A stretch of DNA of 64,000 nt from Cristatella mucedo (lineage: Eukaryota; Bryozoa; Phylactolaemata; Cristatellidae), in NCBI GenBank assembly GCA_009760855.2, contig WPIO01000075.1, forward strand, positions 193,501 through 257,500. The letters run 5' to 3'. The notes beneath the pieces were generated by a model. That model saw only the letters and a list, made by a program, of their open reading frames with translations, was not told where the DNA came from and made no database searches. The translations under genes and the position numbers were made by a program. Shown here piece by piece: positions 57,592 through 64,000 of this stretch (the first letter of the stretch is position 1; each line of letters begins with the position of its first letter).

Positions 57592-57782
57592 TGAGGAGCC
57601 GTAACGGCTCACTAGGTAAGGTGGCTGCTTTTCACGACCTCAACCCTGAGGTCGTTGGTTCGAATCCTGTGGTGGGCGATCCTGTATCGCCTCTGCAAGC
57701 GGTGGTGATAGCCGTAAAGGCTCTTCTGTCGCTATACAAAAAGAGGCTGTTAAATCAGCTGGTGTTATTACTATTGTTAACC
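57592..57782 (+). mobile_element. tRNA-derived SINE (SINE-1), best copy
   Basis: The head has an A-box-like GGCTCACTAGGTAAGGTGG and a canonical B box (GGTTCGAATCC, 57657-57667). The body has GGGCGATCCTGTATCGCC, GCAAGCGGTGGTGATAGCC, GGCTCTTCTGTCGCTATAC and AGAGGCTGTTAAATCAGC, then a TTATTACTATTG tail. A functional tRNA is unlikely because the acceptor-stem halves do not pair. Confidence 0.82.
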
Positions 57783-57789
57783 TGACGAT

Positions 57790-59238
57790 TGCCTGGACTA
57801 GATAAAAATCATTCACTAGACCCCCTGTCTTGCTTTAGGTATCACAGGCACTGAGCTAAAATAGCTTATATTTCCATCTTTACGATTTTTTATGGATATA
57901 TGCACGGGTGAACTGAATATACAAAGCGGATACCAATAATAAAGAGAATGCCATAGAAACTCGTTCAGTAAAGGACACGACTCGTATAGTTTGACGCAGT
58001 TATCGTTTGGATAAGATCCCTGCGGCTATTCCCCAGAGAAATGGACATCGATATACATGTTGTATGTTCAGTTTACCCGTGCCTATTTCCATACAAAATT
58101 ATCATTTAGGAAATTTAGGTGCACTTTCTTTAGTGTTTCAAGATTTCTGTAGATCCAATGCGTTAAATCTAATACATTAAATTAAATTCACTAAACAAAA
58201 TCTGTTTTTAATATATTAGTAATCCGATGGAGCGGTCACGAAGTGTAATACCTGTGGCTATCATGTGTTGATGTCCTATCCGGAGCTTACGCAGTTTGTA
58301 TTGAGGTTCGTACTTACGTACACATCCCAGAATGGCCAGAGTATAAAAGGTACGGGTTGTGCATGTTACTGCTTCGTTTGCGAATGGGTTCCAATGTGCA
58401 CCATGCAGCTAGGCGAGGAGAAACTACTATGGCTTGCTCTGTTTCGCGATGTACGCCAATGCAGTCACTTTTCCAAGGAAAGCCCTCTGTCACGTGACTC
58501 CAACGATCACGGCTCCTTTACACAGCACATGTAAGTGCATAGGCAGAAATTAGTCTGAGGGTGCAATACAAATGTATTCTGTTTCGGCGAAAAATTACTT
58601 AATAGTCTTTAGGGTAAGAATCAATCAATATGCATGATAACAATGTAGGCCAGCAAAAGCGATGGTGCGACTGATATCGGTGCGACAGAAACCGTTATTA
58701 TTAACTCACTCCAAATACTTTAACCCCATCAGCTTACCTCTGAACAAGTCCAACCGAAGGGATGCGAAGTTGCTCCTCGAATGACCAGACCAGACAGTAA
58801 CGTTTTTACGTCCGATGCCTTACTCGAATGGATTCTTATCTCTGCATATGCATATATTTTTAGATATTCGACGACAGCCAAAAGCTCATCGCTGAAACAC
58901 AAGGTAACAAATGCGGAATGCCCAACGCCGACCCATCTCACACAATCAAGCGATCGAAACATTTCTAAAATTTAAAAAACAAAGAGGCGTAATCTGACAA
59001 GTGAAATGCTATTCCTACACTAACGCTTAGGCAGCTCATACACCCACTAGGCGTACAAATTGGCGTACGAAGACACACGTGGTTTTCAGGCTCTTGATAA
59101 GCTTAAGATTCTCATTGCAGGAGGGATGATGCAACAGCCAGAGTCAGACATGACTGTAACGGAGGTACGTGCTATTTCAATTTCCAGTGTAATCCCAAAA
59201 ACTGCTGAGCTGTGAAATACTTCGGAGTTAGGCGTCTT
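57790..59238. other. Unannotated intergenic DNA
   Basis: No gene supported. Short open frames at 58265-58534 and 58781-58975 show no known domain. Confidence 0.4.
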
Positions 59239-59240
59239 TT

Positions 59241-59446
59241 CGGAAAGGTGGGCTGTGCCACTGAGTCTTAGCCCAGGGGTGAGGTGCTCTCTCTTAACAA
59301 ACCAGGTCGTGAGTTCGAGTTCTGAAATGGGCGATCATTGATTGACCTTTGCAAGGGGGGGGGGTGACAGTTGTTAAGGCTCTTCTGCCGCTATAAAAAT
59401 GAGGTTTTTAAATCAGCTAACCTTATTATATTATTATTAGCGCTGT
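59241..59446 (+). mobile_element. tRNA-derived SINE (SINE-1)
   Basis: A-box-like TTAGCCCAGGGGTGAGGTGC (59268-59287), B-box-like GTGAGTTCGAGTTCTG, then GGGCGATCATTGATTGACC, a G run (59356-59364), GGCTCTTCTGCCGCTATAAA and a TTATTATATTATTATTA tail. Confidence 0.8.
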
Positions 59447-59449
59447 TGT

Positions 59450-60140
59450 GCTCTGCAGAAAGAGCAAGTACGAGTGGCAGTGATCCTCAGCTGGCTCGAC
59501 TTGCAACTTGGCGGACTGGGCGACAAGCTCGAAACCACGGGCCTTTGCGATTAGCAGCGAAATGTATAACGCTGGATGCTTGCCGGTACGGCGATCATGT
59601 GCAGTTGGCCACATGTGAACCCCCAATTGAGCGCAGGCTGAAGAGGGCGCGTGCGCATATGGACACTCGGCACAGATGCAGAAAGCTTCTGAGGGAAGTT
59701 TAAATTTTCCATTTGCATCAAAAGCAGCTGGCAGAGATGCCGACTGGAATTCGCTCTGTTAGTTGTGGCCGAGCCAAAAAGTACGAAAATAATATCGGTG
59801 CATGAATAAGATGCATGAATGTCGCCGGAGCATGGGGTTAAGAACCTATCCGATTTACAGCTTACTTTCGTTATAGCCCTTGCACAGAAGCTCAAGCTTG
59901 CTGATGTGGCCTATTCCTGCAAAGAAGTTTATACGTGGTCGAGTTTAGCAATGAAGTGTCCAAATTTAATGTTATCTGCGTCGGCAGTTATTGCTGCGTC
60001 GTTTCTCTTGCAGTGGTTATAAACGTGGCCATGTGGTCACGCGTCTGTGCAGAACTAGACCACCATCACAGAGTTCGTATGCTATCTTTAGCCATGGTTA
60101 CGTCCCTATAAGATATATCGTTGGTGGTAGCATTCACAGC
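59450..60140. other. Unannotated intergenic DNA
   Basis: The open frame 59371-59703 starts in the SINE and continues without a recognisable domain. Nothing else is supported. Confidence 0.35.
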
Positions 60141-60149
60141 ATAGCATGT

Positions 60150-60830
60150 ACACATGTGCTTTTTAAGCTTTTCTTTAAACGTCGTCAAGTCGGGGGATAT
60201 CGGGACATTATTAGGGTGTGAACTCCAAAATTTGGAAGCATACGAACTGAAGGCACGGTCTCCAAAGAATTTGAGGTTCGATGGGGCATGGGAAGTAGTT
60301 CTGATGGGTAGACTGAAGCCAGAGAATGAAGTTACCTAAAAGTGAGTGACAGAACCTTGAATTCGACGCTTTGCTTGGTTGAGAGCCAGTGCAGGTCGGC
60401 TAGAAGTGGTGTGCTGCGGCAACTGCCTCGCTCACAACAAAGAAGCTGAGCTGGACAGAGTATTGCACCAACTGTGTGTGCTTGATGATCGAGCGAGCCG
60501 GTTGATCACATGAGTCGAGACGGAATGTTACACATGCATGGACCAATTTTGAATTTTGTAGTATCCCTGTCTAAGTGAGCTCGTGCCTTAGTACTGAAGC
60601 GACAAAAGAGCCTCATAGACCATCGCTCACGCTTGCAGCTGCCAATTAAGTATCGTCTGCTGCATTAGCAGCGAGTAGGCAGGCTTGACTGTGTCGCTGA
60701 TGTGGTCACGTTGTGAATGGTCACGTTAGAATAGAACAACCAGATTCTGTGCAGATGCAGCAGGAGGTATTCTTTCAGAGCCAATTAAGATCTTTAAGCC
60801 AATAATGCTAATACACGTGGCATTTATGTA
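60150..60830 (-). mobile_element. LINE-B remnant, minus strand
   Basis: Shows reverse-complement blocks of LINE-B: GCATACGAACTGAAGGCACG (the SSYAPK region, 60238-60257), GAGAGCCAGTGCAGGTCGGC (60381-60400, also at 18870-18889) and the CDRDTKSKLVHAF region near 60540-60580. No tail or intact frame is present. Confidence 0.75.
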
Positions 60831-60894
60831 ACGTTTGACGCAGCGACTTCGATAGACTACGATAGCACCAATAGAGAAATTCGGGCCAGCTTAG

Positions 60895-61245
60895 ACAGGT
60901 AAACCGCATTTAAGCCGGTCCATGTTTGCCTGACATTCCGTCTTGACTTCTGTCAATTCCTACTCGTAGGCATTTCTGCCTAAGATTTAAGGCATTTACA
61001 GTTGGCGAAGAAAAGCTTAAAGCCTAATTTGTCCGTCAAGAGCGTCGCAGTTGCCACAGCCCAAAGATTTTCAGCGGCTCCCAATCGAGCAGTGCATCGA
61101 CTTCTAGGTTATGTCACTTTCTTTTAGATCCCTTCATTATCTACCTGCAGCCTACCTATCACGACAGCAAACTTGATGTCCCCAGAATTAGATGAAGTTC
61201 TCTGAGGGCGCTCTACAAATGGATGAATATTGTTATCATTATGAA
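60895..61245 (+). mobile_element. LINE-B remnant with internal deletion
   Basis: Plus-strand blocks for TFRLDFCQF (60935-60965) and RSLHYLPAAYLS (about 61129-61160) are followed directly by the 3' hairpin region (TTCTCTGAGGGCGCTCTACA, 61199-61218). The last coding part and the 3' untranslated region are missing. Confidence 0.75.
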
Positions 61246-61319
61246 AACTGATATCAAATCAAGCTAGGCGTTGTAACACTCGCTTTTATTATTCAAAATA
61301 TCGCAAAGCCGTGTCTTTA

Positions 61320-61580
61320 ATAAAAATCGAATCCTTTGGAGACCATGCCTTTAGTTCGTATACTCTTTAAGTCAGGAACTCACAACCAACTGACGCCATG
61401 ATATGACTCGATTAAATTTAAAAGGGACCTAAAAAAGCACCTACTCCTCACAGCACTTGCTAGGCCAGTGTTAATTGTCCTTAAGTGTTCTGATAATGTA
61501 ACACTCTCTTCACAACATTTGGAAAGTTTCTATTAATAGATTTAGGTCTCCTGAGCACTATATAAATGTCTTGTTATTAT
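61320..61580 (+). mobile_element. LINE-B 3' end, worn
   Basis: Begins with GGAGACCATGCCTTTAGTTC (the GDRAFSS region). It then holds a degraded C-terminus, a TTAATTGTCCTTAAGTGTTC segment and a weak terminal hairpin, ending in TGTTATTATTATG. Possibly the displaced continuation of the previous fragment. Confidence 0.72.
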
Positions 61581-64000
61581 TATGACCATCATAAGCGCTG
61601 CATTAATAGCCGTAATAGCCCACGTGACGTATTAATCGTTGATCGTTCTTCTTTCATGCTAATACAGTCGAGGAGCAGCTGGCTATCGGCGAGAAAGAAA
61701 GATTTGTCGAGTCCCGAACCAGGTGAGATTATAGGCGGCAAAAGATTTAATTTCTTCTGAGAGATGCATTCGTATAAACGATGCTGTAATGTGGCTTTTA
61801 AATAATGTGGAGGTAAAAATACAGCTCGGCCAGCTAATATATATTGCTCGAGGAACACACATCAATCAGCCTCTTTTGAGCCTTCGAAGAGTCACTAAAC
61901 TATGCCGGCTTCCGTTCTTACCTAAGAAGAGCTGTATCGTTTTGCCACGGCTTCCTAATGGTGTGGAAAGCACTCCGCCTCTAACCAACCAGCCTTCAAT
62001 CCTTCAGCTATGGCGAGCCATTTATTTCCCCGCTGAATCGCCGTAAGTCTGCTCTAGCCAATTTGAAGAGCAAATAATCTAGAGCCGTCTAGAAACTTCA
62101 GAATCTCCTATAACTCTCGAACCTTCTTAAACCTTTCGCACTTTCCGGAAAGGTCAGCGCCTAATTCCTAGCACCTTTTCGGAATTACTCCGACTAAGTT
62201 AGGTAATTAGTTGGCGGAAAGTCACACGAAATTCCGTGGCCCCAAATTAGCCAACCAGCGGCGCACAGCGGCTGCGAACCGACCGGCGCAGCGCTAACTA
62301 CTCTGGTACAAGAGCAATGGTTCGCACAGGCAGCATTCGAGCGAACACCACAGGCCGACCCCGGCATATTGACTGAGATTAACTAATTAAGTACGCGCAA
62401 ACGTCACATTAGAAACAATCGCTGAATAAAGAAAAATTACAGACTAATAAAATTAGATTTTCGCTTAAGAGCGAGCATTTTGGCGAATTACCTGCACACA
62501 GCATTTCGATGAATTAACTGAATGCACCTGCATTAATATTTTAGAAATCGAAAGAGATTCTTCAATTCTAATTCCCTTGACTCCACGATCGTCGAGCGAT
62601 TATTGCTGCAGCCCGGTGAGAAAGCTAGCGAAGCTAATACAGCCAGCTGTTGTCCGAAGTAAAGTCCCACAATGAAACATGAAACAATGAAATTCATGAA
62701 ATTCAATTCATGAAACAAGCGCATCGTCTTGAGCTAACTAACGTAATGCTTTCTACTGCATGATGCTTCGAGGATGAATGCATTTTATTCTATCGAGAAA
62801 CTTGATATGAGTTATAGCACTTTTCCGTTGAACAACTTGATTTGCCTTTGAATTCACTACCGATTCGAAACTGGTTCGATTTAGTTACTCAAACGAAGTT
62901 CAGACGCTTTCGCAACCACTTTGAGAGTTTTTTTCTAGCAGGGTCTGTTGCCGCCAGCTCAGCTGTCATCTATTAGTGGATTCGTCGATTTATATAAACA
63001 TAACATGTGACCTATATTATTGGTCGACTGCCACGCAAGCGAACTTATAGATCTCGATCGAAGGGATGTATACAACCGTGCAGATAAATTGTCATGCATA
63101 ACAAGTCTTTCCAGTCCTAATGAGGAGGATACTCGGGACTCTCTAAAATAAATAAGCGATGCTAGTTGATGGCTACCACGTCTATGGTCAAGTTTTTTTC
63201 CAAAAGGGTTGAGTTCAAAACGCATACCTACCTTACAACGATTACCATTTAAAGCTAACTTTGACTACCAAAATTTTGCCCAATTTTGACCAATTCGTCC
63301 AGCTTTCCCTGATTTGCTCGTGATACTCGTTGAAGACGTTAGAGATATTCCGCCTTTTTCGTTGGAGATGCGGCCAGCAGAAAGTTTAGATCGTGCAGCT
63401 TGACCCACTAGAGCTGCATTTCTAATGTGCCAAATACAGAGCCGTAAGAATTAATTGAATATGAAGTCACCTTGAGAATCCCTTCATGGCAGAGCAGCGG
63501 AGAGACAGGCTGAGACTCATGACGCGCAAGAAAAGGGATCGCGAGGCTTCCGGTCCCCCGGCGATGACCTCGGAGAGACCACCAAGAATGTGCAAGTCCT
63601 TAAAGCTGTAACATCCGCTTAGCTAGCAACCCGAGTCTTACAGAGTGAGCTTCCTTATTTAAGCTAGGCTGAGGGTCTACTACTATTAAAAGCCAGCGCA
63701 CATGGATCCTTAAATCGTAAGTAACGCTTCAGAGAGCTACTTAAAGATACGTTGTCTTTCATTATCATATAATTAAAATAAAGTTGGAGTACATTTCTGG
63801 TAGCCGAACATATTCATTTGATTAGTATACGAGATAATGCATACAACTAAGGTCAAGTTTGATACAGCGGATCTAGTTGGAACCTCGGCAAATAGCTACT
63901 TAAATCTAGAATGTGGCCTTTAGGAATTTTATAAAAGATAAACCCCAGAATGCACCGGCAGTGCTTTGGATAGAATACGTACCAAAAAGGATTATCCTGA
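61581..64000. other. Unannotated intergenic DNA
   Basis: About 2.4 kb in which no gene, RNA or repeat could be supported. Open frames stay below 90 codons and overlap on both strands. Confidence 0.45.

Noticed and set aside
57640-57680. Functional tRNA gene
   Set aside because: A B box is present, but the arms do not pair as a cloverleaf and the sequence continues into a SINE body shared with other copies.

Overview
This window looks like nuclear DNA of a metazoan, most likely an invertebrate, although nothing in it fixes the species. The reasons are one clear spliced exon (the C-terminal SH3 domain of an animal signalling or adaptor protein, 28650-28829, minus strand), many CR1/L2-group LINE fragments, tRNA-derived SINEs, long GA/CT, TA and TACA microsatellites, and isolated GC/CpG-rich blocks. 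No bacterial operon, phage, CRISPR, rRNA or intact tRNA gene was found. Most open reading frames are artefacts of microsatellites, GC-rich DNA or dead retrotransposons. Gene density is very low.

Layout. 0-10 kb: unannotated intergenic DNA with 3' ends of two LINE families (called LINE-A and LINE-B here) and three kinds of tRNA-derived SINE. 10-16 kb: a minus LINE-A fragment, then a GC-rich zone with a large hairpin (11869-11941), an eight-copy 16-bp array (12888-13015) and a duplicated 150-bp segment. 16-20 kb: minus LINE-B remnants and a possible coding exon (17960-18322). 22-26 kb: two GC-rich islands with a CGG repeat, a perfect palindrome, an AT block between 16-bp direct repeats, and a possible pogo-like MITE. 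28-30 kb: the SH3 exon between GA/CT arrays. 31.6-38.4 kb: a nested LINE cluster, with an almost complete LINE-B (33300-38432) broken by minus-strand LINE insertions. 39.5-40.3 kb: a compound GA array. 40.5-50.3 kb: further LINE-A and LINE-B copies, including a LINE-A insertion (45479-47940) whose empty site survives in a neighbouring tandem duplicate (49205-50330). 50.4-57.5 kb: a region of three diverged direct copies. 57.6-61.6 kb: SINEs and broken LINE-B. 61.6-64 kb: nothing recognised.

The two LINE families encode related proteins but end differently. LINE-A ends in a conserved motif (GTTACAGACGGAGATACATA) running into TACA/TATA repeats. LINE-B ends in a two-part hairpin followed by ATT repeats. 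One SINE (4085-4258) combines a tRNA-like head with a LINE-B-like tail, which suggests LINE-B machinery mobilised it. I did not find a clearly new functional system. The observations most worth checking are the LINE/SINE pair, the dated LINE-A insertion, the three-copy duplication with exon-like cores, and the strong hairpins in GC-rich DNA.
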